Below, piece by piece: positions 1-6,220 of a stretch of DNA of 24,080 nt; the first letter of the stretch is position 1; each line of letters begins with the position of its first letter. The notes under the pieces were generated by a model, which saw nothing but the letters and a program-made list of their open reading frames with translations, made no database searches and had not been told where the DNA came from. This stretch comes from Clostridia bacterium (GTDB lineage: Bacteria; Bacillota; Clostridia; Oscillospirales; QAMX01): positions 1 to 24,080 of the forward strand of contig JAFYLV010000031.1 of NCBI GenBank assembly GCA_017556885.1, read 5' to 3'. The position numbers and the translations under genes were made by a program.

Positions 1-267
1 AAACTCTGCACCCCATTCCCGTGCCGCGGCTCCCGCCGCGTGGCAGGTCTCCGCCAGAGGATTCTGCTCGATGCGGTCAAAGACCGTATATTCCACCCCG
101 CAGGCGGCAAGGGCGGCTTCCGCATCGGAGAGCGCGCCGCAGCGGCGGGCGGAGGATGCGCCGCAGACGATCATGCAGCGGCGGCCGAAATCCGCAAAAC
201 CGGTATATTCCCGCAGACAGCCCGCGCCGCTGAGGATCTTTACGGGGTTATAAAAATTGGCATCCAT
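1..267 (-). CDS. Iron-containing alcohol dehydrogenase, N-terminal fragment (runs off the left edge)
   Basis: The complementary strand encodes 89 residues without a stop, starting MDANFYNPVKILSGAGCL and continuing to the edge. The pattern FYNPVKILSGAGCL, then a β-strand MIVCGASSARRCGAL, then VFDRIEQNPLAET is typical of the Rossmann-like N-terminal half of group III iron-dependent alcohol dehydrogenases, which reduce aldehydes or ketones with NAD(P)H in the cytoplasm. Full members are about 380 residues, so roughly three quarters, including the metal-binding His residues, lie outside the window. The ATG at 265-267 is preceded by AAAGGAG (278-284) at good spacing and a TATAAT-like -10 (306-311). 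The substrate cannot be told from this part. Family assignment is by recalled sequence pattern only. Confidence 0.85.
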   Translation of the reverse strand, partial: MDANFYNPVKILSGAGCLREYTGFADFGRRCMIVCGASSARRCGALSDAEAALAACGVEYTVFDRIEQNPLAETCHAAGAAAREWGAEF

Positions 268-305
268 AAATATAAAACTCCTTTCGGATCATTCGTTTCG
301 ATTCT

Positions 306-311
306 ATTATA
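306..311 (-). promoter_or_regulatory. Putative -10 box for the alcohol dehydrogenase
   Basis: On the minus strand this reads TATAAT, 39 bases upstream of the start codon and 22 bases upstream of the ribosome binding site. I see no convincing -35 box 16-18 bases further upstream, so the promoter may depend on an activator or be weak. Confidence 0.4.
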
Positions 312-365
312 ACACATCCTGCAAACCCGTGCGACGGTTATTTCGGATTTTTCCCGCCGTCCCGT

Positions 366-394
366 TTGACTTTTGTCCTGCAGTATGCTAAAAT
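366..394 (+). promoter_or_regulatory. Promoter of tRNA-Leu
   Basis: TTGACT (366-371), a 17-base spacer, then TAAAAT (389-394) with an extended -10 TG at 386-387. The tRNA begins 12 bases after the -10 box, as expected for a short-leader tRNA transcript. Confidence 0.75.
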
Positions 395-405
395 GTAGCA
401 AACAT

Positions 406-490
406 GCAGGTATGGCGAAACTGGTAGACGCAACAGACTTAAAATCTGTCGGGATTTCCCGTGCCGGTCCGAGTCCGGCTACCTGCACCA
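406..490 (+). tRNA. tRNA-Leu (anticodon UAA), CCA encoded
   Basis: The acceptor stem GCAGGTA (406-412) pairs with TACCTGC (480-486), followed by discriminator A and an encoded CCA (488-490). The anticodon stem ACAGA/TCTGT (433-437, 445-449) closes a seven-base loop CTTAAAA, placing the anticodon TAA at 440-442. The long variable arm (GTCGGGATTTCCCGT region) is the class II feature expected of tRNA-Leu, and a normal T arm (CCGG-TCCGAGT-CCGG) is present. It decodes UUA and, by wobble, UUG. Confidence 0.97.
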
Positions 491-492
491 CA

Positions 493-533
493 AAAAAGAC
501 CACATTTGTCTACCAGACAAATGTGGTCTTTTT
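493..533 (+). terminator. Rho-independent terminator after tRNA-Leu
   Basis: GACCACATTTGTCT (498-511) pairs perfectly with AGACAAATGTGGTC (515-528) around an ACC loop. Flanking A5 (493-497) and T5 (529-533) lengthen the stem and give the U-tract. It starts directly after the tRNA CCA. A related hairpin recurs at 1580-1610. Confidence 0.85.
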
Positions 534-541
534 CGAACTAA

Positions 542-703
542 GTGTGCCTTGCGGCACGATAAGCACACCTTCGGTGCGCGAAGCGATGCCGCGCATCGTG
601 AAGTGCCTGCGGGCGTGAGTGGCACACTTAACTTCACTTTGTGCGAAGCACAATACTTCACAGTGGCATCGCCGCTGCTTCACTTGGACATTGCCCAAAC
701 TTC
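542..703 (+). repeat. Hairpin-rich intergenic repeat, copy 1
   Basis: This gene-free stretch is a chain of small inverted repeats. They include GTGCC-TTGC-GGCAC, then CACC-TTC-GGTG, then CGATGC-CGC-GCATCG, followed by several CTTCACTT/GAAGTG words. The first 38 bases (542-579) are identical to 1622-1659. This looks like a dispersed, non-coding repeat of the REP or MITE kind and not a gene. Any short reading frames across it are low-complexity and lack a start with a ribosome binding site. Whether it is repeated elsewhere in the genome cannot be seen here. Confidence 0.65.
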
Positions 704-711
704 ACTAAACA

Positions 712-740
712 TTGTAAATTTCTGTAATTTATGATACAAT
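712..740 (+). promoter_or_regulatory. Promoter of the nucleotidyltransferase cassette
   Basis: TTGTAA (712-717), a 17-base spacer and TACAAT (735-740) in a locally AT-rich stretch. Transcription would start near 747 and read through the mini-ORF into the nucleotidyltransferase gene. The promoter lies within the AT-rich segment, so it probably travelled with the gene. Confidence 0.65.
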
Positions 741-748
741 TAGTTTAG

Positions 749-859
749 TTGGAGGATTACATATCTGAAGAAAATTACAAGGCGCTTGACTCGGGTTGTA
801 CAAGTATTCGTGTTATGCGCATCTCCTCCATCAACACCGCAAAGGAGAACAGCAAGTGA
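749..859 (+). CDS. Possible 36-residue leader or remnant ORF, stop-start coupled to the next gene
   Basis: From a TTG at 749 the frame stays open for 36 codons and stops at TGA 857-859. That TGA overlaps the GTG start (856-858) of the nucleotidyltransferase gene as GTGA. The C-terminal part reads SIRVMRISSINTAKENSK. The TTG has no proper ribosome binding site; GGAGG at 751-755 lies inside the frame, so the true start is unclear. It may be the tail of a gene that lost its 5' part, or a coupling leader. A second short frame from CTG 765 to 896 fits the GGAGG spacing better but starts with a rare codon. I do not recognise either peptide. Confidence 0.3.
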   Translation: MEDYISEENYKALDSGCTSIRVMRISSINTAKENSK

Positions 860-1515
860 TAGATATAACAAATTGGCTAAATTCATTTCAAGGTAAACTG
901 CGCGAAGCCTTTGATGGCCGCGTTTGGTTTGTTGGTTTGCAAGGCAGTTATGGCCGTGGAGAAGCTACAGAAACAAGCGATATCGATGTTGTTGTCATTC
1001 TGGATGAACTGTCTGCTGCGGACATCGAAGTATACAACGCAATGCTGGATACACTCGCACACAGGGATGTGGTTTGCGGTTTTCTCTCAGGCAAGAACGA
1101 ACTTTTGAATTGGGAACCCTCTGATCTGTTTCAATTTTGTTATGACACCACTCCAATCCAAGGAAACCTTAACGAAGTATTATCCTTGATTGATGCGGAT
1201 GCGGTTAACCGAGCAATTAAAATCGGTGTCTGCAACCTATATCACGGATGTGTTCACAATATGCTCCACGAAAAAAGCGAGGATATTTTGCGAGGCTTAT
1301 ATAAATCTGCTTCTTTTGTAATACAGGCAATTGTATTCAAACAAACAGGAACCTACATCAAACAACAAAAAGAATTGCAATTTTTGGCTTCATCAAACGA
1401 AAAAGCAATTATAGATACTTTTGTATATCTTAAAAACGGTGGTATGGTCGATTTTAACAAGATGTCTGAAATGTTATTTGCTTGGTGCAAAGAGCAACTT
1501 GCAAACTGCGGATAA
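856..1515 (+). CDS. Nucleotidyltransferase-fold protein (aminoglycoside/MNT-type), 219 aa
   Basis: The protein carries the pol-β superfamily nucleotidyltransferase signature GSYGRGEATETSDIDVVV near residues 29-46: a GS motif followed by DxD, whose aspartates bind Mg2+ and nucleotide. Such proteins transfer an AMP or another nucleotide to a small molecule (for example aminoglycosides), or act as MNT antitoxins. The C-terminal half is α-helical, as in stand-alone adenylyltransferases. I start it at GTG 856 because AAAGGAG (841-847) sits 8 bases upstream; a further in-frame ATG at 796 has no such site. The gene is much AT-richer than its neighbours, has its own promoter, and lies between two copies of a hairpin plus 38-bp repeat next to a tRNA, all signs of horizontal arrival. 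No HEPN partner is adjacent, so resistance or modification is likelier than a HEPN-MNT toxin pair. The substrate is unknown. Confidence 0.8.
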   Translation: MIDITNWLNSFQGKLREAFDGRVWFVGLQGSYGRGEATETSDIDVVVILDELSAADIEVYNAMLDTLAHRDVVCGFLSGKNELLNWEPSDLFQFCYDTTPIQGNLNEVLSLIDADAVNRAIKIGVCNLYHGCVHNMLHEKSEDILRGLYKSASFVIQAIVFKQTGTYIKQQKELQFLASSNEKAIIDTFVYLKNGGMVDFNKMSEMLFAWCKEQLANCG

Positions 1516-1579
1516 GCGCACTACTGTTGCTAACTTTCGCCTCGGCTCTTCTACGTTTAGTTACTCTTACGCAGAGAAT

Positions 1580-1610
1580 AACCCACATTTGTCTAGGACA
1601 AGTGTGGGTT
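1580..1610 (+). terminator. Hairpin after the nucleotidyltransferase gene, related to the tRNA terminator
   Basis: AACCCACATTTGTC (1580-1593) pairs with GACAAGTGTGGGTT (1597-1610) around a TAG loop, with one G-T wobble. The arm CCACATTTGTC also occurs in the tRNA-Leu terminator. The following bases (GTTTCAACT) are only weakly T-rich, so termination may be partial. Confidence 0.55.
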
Positions 1611-1659
1611 GTTTCAACTATGTGTGCCTTGCGGCACGATAAGCACACCTTCGGTGCGC
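1582..1659 (+). repeat. Hairpin-rich repeat, copy 2 (direct repeat of about 500-579)
   Basis: The block consists of a terminator-like stem containing CCACATTTGTC, then an AACTA spacer word, then GTGTGCCTTGCGGCACGATA and on through GGTGCGC. It matches the region just after tRNA-Leu in the same order and orientation. The 38 bases 1622-1659 are identical to 542-579. Copy 2 lacks the CTTCACTT-rich tail seen after copy 1. Confidence 0.85.
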
Positions 1660-1774
1660 AAACGGACGCATATGAATCAGAAAATATGAACTACACTAGA
1701 ACTTAATCAAATTTTCCCAGTCTCACATCATTGACAAACGTACAAAGGCATAAAACCCTTTATGCCGAAAACGG
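1660..1774. other. Gene-free AT-rich spacer with a perfect 8-bp inverted repeat
   Basis: No credible reading frame. GGCATAAA (1747-1754) and TTTATGCC (1759-1766) form a perfect stem around ACCC, without a T-tract. It lies just upstream of the MATE promoter, so it could be an operator or a remnant hairpin. Confidence 0.4.
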
Positions 1775-1803
1775 TTGAAATCACCCCCCAAATATAGTAT
1801 CAT
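1775..1803 (+). promoter_or_regulatory. Promoter of the MATE transporter gene
   Basis: TTGAAA (1775-1780), a 17-base spacer and TATCAT (1798-1803), 49 bases upstream of the start codon. The spacer holds a C-run. Confidence 0.65.
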
Positions 1804-1852
1804 ATAGTTTGTTGTGTATTTTTTGTTTTCTTACTTATGAAAGGGGATCACC

Positions 1853-3262
1853 TTGCGTATTCGTGAACTGTTTACCGCCCGGGATATGACCCAGGGCACA
1901 CCGTGGAAGCGCATTATGGAGTTTGCCGTTCCCATGCTTATCGGCAATCTCGCCCAGCAGCTTTACAACACGGTGGACTCCATCGTCGTCGGAAAATTCG
2001 TCGGTGACAATGCACTGGCCGCCGTCGGCACCTCTCTTCCCATCCTGAACCTTCTGCTTGCTCTGTTCGTCGGCGTTGCAACGGGTGCCGGAATCGTCAT
2101 TTCCCAGCATTTCGGCGCGGGCAACCGCGAGGCGCTTTCCCGCTCCATCGGCAACTGCATCACCCTTGCCGGTATCGCCTCCCTCATCATCATGGTGGTG
2201 GGCAGCCTTCTTGCCAAGCCCATGCTGGTGCTTCTCGGCACCCCCGACTCGGTGCTGAAATGGTGTACCGACTATCTCGTTATCTTCTTCCTTGGCTCTG
2301 CAGGCTTTACCTTCTATAACATTCTTTCCGGTATCCTGCGCGGTCTTGGTGACTCCTTCTCCGCACTGGGCTTCCTGCTTCTGTCCACGGTGCTCAACAT
2401 CGGTCTGGATATCTGGTTCGTTGCCGGTTTTAACATGGGTGTCGCCGGCGTTTCCCTCGCCACCGTCATCGCCCAGGCCATCTCCGCCCTCTTCTGCCTG
2501 TGGAAGCTTCTGCGTATGCGGGATCTCTTCGATCTCAACCTCGCCATGTGCAAGCCCGACCGGGCCATCACCTCCCGCATTATCCGTCTCGGTATCCCCT
2601 CCGGTCTCACCCAGGCCATCATGTCCGTGGCAATGCTCGTAGTGCAGTCCCTGACCAACAGCATGGGCGAGCAGATCATGGCCTGCAACGTCATCATTAT
2701 GCGCGTGGACGGCTTCGCCATGATGCCCAACATGACCTTTGGACAGGCCATGAGCGTTTACACCGGCCAGAATGTCGGCGCAGGTCGCATGGACCGCGTG
2801 GAAAAGGGTATCAAGCAGGGCTCTCTCATGGCTTTCGGCACCTCCTGTGCCATCACCTTCGTGCTGCTCTTCTGCGGCCGCTTCCTCTTTGATCTCTTCA
2901 CCGATACGACGGAACTAATGGATCTCGCCGTTCGGATGATGCGCATCCTTGCCGCCGGTTACATCGCCATTTCCATCACCCAGGTGCTGGGCGGTATCAT
3001 GCGCGGTTGCGGCGATACCGTTACCCCCATGTGGATCTCCCTGATCTCCACCATCATCCTGCGCATCCCCGTTGCCTATGCCATTGCCTACTTCACCCGT
3101 GGTGAGGGCTTCCCCAACGGCCGCCCCGAGGCCATCTTTGTCTCCCTGCTCATTTCCTGGGTACTCGGTGCCGTTATCACCGCCGCCGTCTTCGCACGCG
3201 GAAAGTGGCGTACGCAGGCGGCCGAGGTTTCCGCTTTGCGTGCCACCGGCTCCGAAAACTGA
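1853..3262 (+). CDS. MATE family cation/multidrug antiporter
   Basis: A 469-residue polytopic membrane protein with about 12 hydrophobic helices, the usual size for the family. It opens TQGTPWKRIMEFAVPMLIGN and then QLYNTVDSIVVGKFVG, the first-helix signature of bacterial NorM/DinF-like MATE proteins. The helices fall into two halves of six: the second repeat starts near ITSRIIRLGIPSGLTQAIMS. Members export cationic drugs or metabolites in exchange for Na+ or H+ across the cytoplasmic membrane. The start is TTG 1853 with AAGGGG (1841-1846) six bases upstream; the translation begins MRIRELFTARDMT, a common family N-terminus. It is monocistronic between its own promoter and a strong terminator. 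The exported compound cannot be predicted. Confidence 0.95.
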   Translation: MRIRELFTARDMTQGTPWKRIMEFAVPMLIGNLAQQLYNTVDSIVVGKFVGDNALAAVGTSLPILNLLLALFVGVATGAGIVISQHFGAGNREALSRSIGNCITLAGIASLIIMVVGSLLAKPMLVLLGTPDSVLKWCTDYLVIFFLGSAGFTFYNILSGILRGLGDSFSALGFLLLSTVLNIGLDIWFVAGFNMGVAGVSLATVIAQAISALFCLWKLLRMRDLFDLNLAMCKPDRAITSRIIRLGIPSGLTQAIMSVAMLVVQSLTNSMGEQIMACNVIIMRVDGFAMMPNMTFGQAMSVYTGQNVGAGRMDRVEKGIKQGSLMAFGTSCAITFVLLFCGRFLFDLFTDTTELMDLAVRMMRILAAGYIAISITQVLGGIMRGCGDTVTPMWISLISTIILRIPVAYAIAYFTRGEGFPNGRPEAIFVSLLISWVLGAVITAAVFARGKWRTQAAEVSALRATGSEN

Positions 3263-3283
3263 GTTTTTTCGCACAATATCAAA

Positions 3284-3309
3284 ACCGCCGACACCGTCGG
3301 CGGTTTTTT
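3284..3309 (+). terminator. Rho-independent terminator after the MATE gene
   Basis: ACCGCCGAC (3284-3292) pairs with GTCGGCGGT (3296-3304) around ACC, followed by a T-run through 3309. Flanking A's extend the stem. Confidence 0.9.
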
Positions 3310-3310
3310 G

Positions 3311-3339
3311 TGGACTTGGCGCAGTATTTGCTGTATAAT
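3311..3339 (+). promoter_or_regulatory. Promoter of the HAD-branching enzyme operon
   Basis: Consensus TATAAT (3334-3339) preceded at 17 bases by a weak -35, TGGACT (3311-3316). The start codon is 36 bases downstream. Confidence 0.6.
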
Positions 3340-3374
3340 ATATACATCAGAAACTGCAACAAGGGGGCGATCTC

Positions 3375-4076
3375 ATGTTTTCCGGTAAAAAATCTGTCAT
3401 TTTTGACATGGACGGAACATTGATCGACAGTGTCGGACTTTGGAACGAGGTGGATATCACCCTTTTCCGTACCCTCGCTCCCGAAAATCCGCCGGTCATC
3501 AACGATCTCCGCGCCCTGCGGGACTCGGTACTGGCATCCGCCGAAAGCGAGCCTTATCTTACGTGGTGTGCCCACGTGGGCAAGCTTTGTGCGTCTTCCC
3601 TTTCCGCGGAGGAGATCCACGAGCTTCGCTACCGCATCGCCGGAGAATTCCAGCGCAAATCGGTGCATTATCGCCCCGGCGCAGCAGAGCTCATCCGCGC
3701 ACTGCATGCCCGCGGCATCACCCTTGCCATCGCCTCCACCACCCGGCGAGCCAATATGGATATCTATCGTCATGAAAACGAAGCCATCCGCACAGAGGCC
3801 GATATCGACACCTATTTCACCGCCGTGTATACCTGCGAGGGCATCAAAAACCTCAAGCCCCATCCGGAGGTCTATCTCCGGGTGCTGAACGATCTCGGGC
3901 TTTCGGCTGAGGAATGTCTTGTTTTTGAGGACGCTCTCATCGGCGTGGAGGCCGCCCGGGCCGCCGGCATTGAAGTTGTCGCCGTGGCAGAGCCCCATTC
4001 CGCCGGCGACCGGGACGCGATCGCCGCCAAAAGTCTTGCGCTTATATCCGATTTCCGCGAACTTCTGCCCCTTTGA
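3375..4076 (+). CDS. HAD superfamily hydrolase, β-phosphoglucomutase-like
   Basis: This 233-residue protein has all four HAD motifs. Motif I is FDMDGT with nucleophile D11 and general acid D13. Motif II is S121 in IASTTRR. Motif III is K161 in LKPHPE. Motif IV is FEDALIGVEAARAAG with E185 and D186. A helical cap between residues 17 and about 90 marks subfamily I, which includes β-phosphoglucomutase and small sugar-phosphate phosphatases; the enzyme is cytosolic. A GGGGG-rich site (3362-3366) precedes ATG 3375. The stop is 15 bases before the branching-enzyme ATG, so the two genes are almost certainly co-transcribed. That context favours a sugar phosphate substrate, but phosphatase versus mutase activity cannot be decided. 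Confidence 0.88.
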   Translation: MFSGKKSVIFDMDGTLIDSVGLWNEVDITLFRTLAPENPPVINDLRALRDSVLASAESEPYLTWCAHVGKLCASSLSAEEIHELRYRIAGEFQRKSVHYRPGAAELIRALHARGITLAIASTTRRANMDIYRHENEAIRTEADIDTYFTAVYTCEGIKNLKPHPEVYLRVLNDLGLSAEECLVFEDALIGVEAARAAGIEVVAVAEPHSAGDRDAIAAKSLALISDFRELLPL

Positions 4077-4091
4077 CGGAGGTGTACGAAC

Positions 4092-6080
4092 ATGCTTGCG
4101 AGAATTCTTGATTATGATCCCTATCTTGCGCCTTACGCAGAAGAGATCTCCGCCCGTCTGCAGCGCCTTGCAGATGTAAAGAAGCGTATTCTGCCCAAGG
4201 GCGTCACGCTCTCCGATTATGCCAACGGACATGAGTTTTTCGGCATCCACTGTACCGGAGACAGCTGGATCTACCGCGAATGGGCTCCCGGCGCCGATGC
4301 CTTGTATCTGACCGGCGATTTCTGCGGTTGGGATATGACCGCCTGCCCCATGACCCGGCTTGACAACGGGGTTTGGGAGCTTCGGCTTCCCGGAGCCGAT
4401 GCACTGCGTCTGGGGCAAAAGATCCAGGCCATTGTTCAAAAGGATGGCGAGCTTCTGCGGCGCATCCCCGCCTATGCCACTCGCGTGGTGCAGGATCCTG
4501 AGACCTGTCTCTGGTGCGCTGAGGTGGATGACACCCTGTCCGAAGACTTTGTCTGGACAGACAGCGATTTCACGCCCACACGAAGCCCCTTTATCTACGA
4601 ATGTCATATCGGCATGGCCCGGGAAGAAGGGCGCATCGGAACCTACGCTGAGTTCACGCGGGATACGCTTCCCCGCATCCGCGATCTTGGGTACAACACG
4701 CTGCAGATCATGGCGGTGATGGAGCACCCCTACTACGCCTCCTTCGGCTATCAGGTCTCCAATTTCTTTGCCGCCTCCTCCCGCTACGGCGATTCCCGCG
4801 ACCTGAAAACCCTCATTGACACCGCTCACTCCTACGGCATTACGGTGCTGCTGGATCTGGTACATTCCCATGCGGTCGGAAACGACGGAGACGGTCTCAA
4901 CCGCTTTGACGGCACCCCCTATCAGTATTTCCACGAGGGTCCCCGGGGCGACCACACCGCCTGGGGCACCAAGCTTTTCGACTATGCCAAGCCCGAAGTT
5001 CTGCACTTTCTCCTCTCCAACCTGAAATACTGGATGGAGATCTTCCACTTTGACGGCTTCCGCTTTGACGGCGTCACCTCCATGCTCTACCTTGATCACG
5101 GCCTGGAACGCGCCTTCACCGGCTACGGAGACTATTTCGGCGATAACACCGACCACGACGCCATCACCTATCTGACCCTCGCAAACGAACTCATCCATGA
5201 GCTTTGTCCCGCCGCCATCACCGTAGCCGAGGATATGTCCGGCATGCCGGGCATGTGCATTCCCTCCGACGAGGGTGGCCTTGGGTTTGATTTCCGGCTT
5301 TCCATGGGCGTTCCCGATCTTTGGATCAAAATGCTGGAAGATATTCCCGAAAAAGACTGGTCCCTCGGCCATCTCTGGTTTGAGCTCAATCAGCGCCGTC
5401 CGGGAGAAAAGAATATCGGCTACTGCGAATCCCATGATCAGGCGCTGGTGGGCGATAAGACCATTATGTTCCGGCTTTGCGATGCGGAGATGTACACCTC
5501 CATGTCCAAATTCGTCCAGAGCATGACCGTCAGCCGCGGCATTGCCCTGCACAAGATGATCCGGCTCATCACCGCCTCGCTTTCCGGAGAAGGTTACCTG
5601 AACTTCATGGGCAACGAGTTCGGGCACCCCGAATGGATCGATTTTCCGCGGGAGGGCAACGGCTGGAGCTACCATTACTGCCGCCGGCAGTGGAGCCTTG
5701 CCGAGGATACCACCCTGCATTACTGCGAACTGGCCGCCTTTGACGGCGCAATGATCCGCCTGCTTTCCGAAGCGCACGCACTTTTCGGGCCGGCCTACTG
5801 CCTTGCCATCCACGAGCAGGCAAAATTTATCGCCTACCGCCGCGCCGGGCTGACCTATGCCTTCAATTTCCACCCGGAGCAATCCCTGCCCGACTGCTTT
5901 ATCCCCACCGACGGCCCCGGCACGTGGGAAATTGCTCTGCAGAGCGACGATCCCGCATTCGGCGGCTGGGGAAACATCGACGGCAGCGCCCTTTATACCG
6001 CAAAACGTGTGGCCGGAGGTGCCTGGGGCATCCGGATTTATATGCCTGCACGCACGGCCGCCGTGCTCCGCAAACGCTGA
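4092..6080 (+). CDS. glgB: 1,4-α-glucan branching enzyme, eukaryotic-type (GH13_8-like)
   Basis: A 662-residue glycoside hydrolase family 13 enzyme that cuts α-1,4 chains and re-attaches them as α-1,6 branches. The order is an N-terminal CBM48 module (about 50-145, with YREWAPGADALYLTGDF), the (β/α)8 barrel (about 165-560) and a C-terminal β domain. Barrel signatures are DLVHSH (255-260), GFRFDGVTSMLY with nucleophile D326, VAEDMSGMP with acid/base E380, and ESHDQALVGDKT with D449. These strings, plus GEGYLNFMGNEFGHPEWIDF, match human and yeast branching enzyme as I recall them much better than classical bacterial GlgB, which reads differently at FRVDAV. RBS GGAGGTG lies at 4078-4084. No other glycogen gene is in the window; its partner here is the HAD enzyme. 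Confidence 0.95.
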   Translation: MLARILDYDPYLAPYAEEISARLQRLADVKKRILPKGVTLSDYANGHEFFGIHCTGDSWIYREWAPGADALYLTGDFCGWDMTACPMTRLDNGVWELRLPGADALRLGQKIQAIVQKDGELLRRIPAYATRVVQDPETCLWCAEVDDTLSEDFVWTDSDFTPTRSPFIYECHIGMAREEGRIGTYAEFTRDTLPRIRDLGYNTLQIMAVMEHPYYASFGYQVSNFFAASSRYGDSRDLKTLIDTAHSYGITVLLDLVHSHAVGNDGDGLNRFDGTPYQYFHEGPRGDHTAWGTKLFDYAKPEVLHFLLSNLKYWMEIFHFDGFRFDGVTSMLYLDHGLERAFTGYGDYFGDNTDHDAITYLTLANELIHELCPAAITVAEDMSGMPGMCIPSDEGGLGFDFRLSMGVPDLWIKMLEDIPEKDWSLGHLWFELNQRRPGEKNIGYCESHDQALVGDKTIMFRLCDAEMYTSMSKFVQSMTVSRGIALHKMIRLITASLSGEGYLNFMGNEFGHPEWIDFPREGNGWSYHYCRRQWSLAEDTTLHYCELAAFDGAMIRLLSEAHALFGPAYCLAIHEQAKFIAYRRAGLTYAFNFHPEQSLPDCFIPTDGPGTWEIALQSDDPAFGGWGNIDGSALYTAKRVAGGAWGIRIYMPARTAAVLRKR

Positions 6081-6099
6081 AAATCACACTTCACCACAA

Positions 6100-6132
6100 G
6101 ACCCCGTACCGGGCTCCGGCGCGGGGTTTTTG
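6100..6132 (+). terminator. Terminator after the branching enzyme
   Basis: ACCCCG...CGGGGT forms the outer stem and CCGG/CCGG the inner stem, with a two-base mismatch between them, followed by TTTTTGTCTTTTT. Confidence 0.8.
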
Positions 6133-6156
6133 TCTTTTTCAACAGCACAATCGTGC

Positions 6157-6186
6157 TTGCACAAAACACCCGATGTATATTATAAT
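6157..6186 (+). promoter_or_regulatory. Promoter of pepD
   Basis: TTGCAC (6157-6162) and TATAAT (6181-6186) with an 18-base spacer, 34 bases upstream of the start codon. Confidence 0.65.
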
Positions 6187-6220
6187 ATAATCAAATTCAT
6201 GTAAAAGGCGGTATTTCACC

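Noticed and set aside
373..661. Small reading frames through tRNA-Leu and the repeat
   Set aside because: They translate the tRNA and hairpins and have no ribosome binding site.
542..703. CRISPR array
   Set aside because: The short repeats are unevenly spaced, are inverted rather than direct, and have no unique spacers of constant length.
856..1515. HEPN-MNT toxin-antitoxin pair
   Set aside because: The MNT-like signature is present, but no HEPN-domain gene lies on either side; the upstream mini-ORF is too short and lacks the RxxxxH motif.
3279..5882. 867-residue open frame on the minus strand opposite the HAD and branching-enzyme genes
   Set aside because: It mirrors two clearly recognised plus-strand enzymes; long antisense frames are common in GC-rich genes with C/G third positions. 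It has no family pattern and crosses a gene boundary and a terminator.
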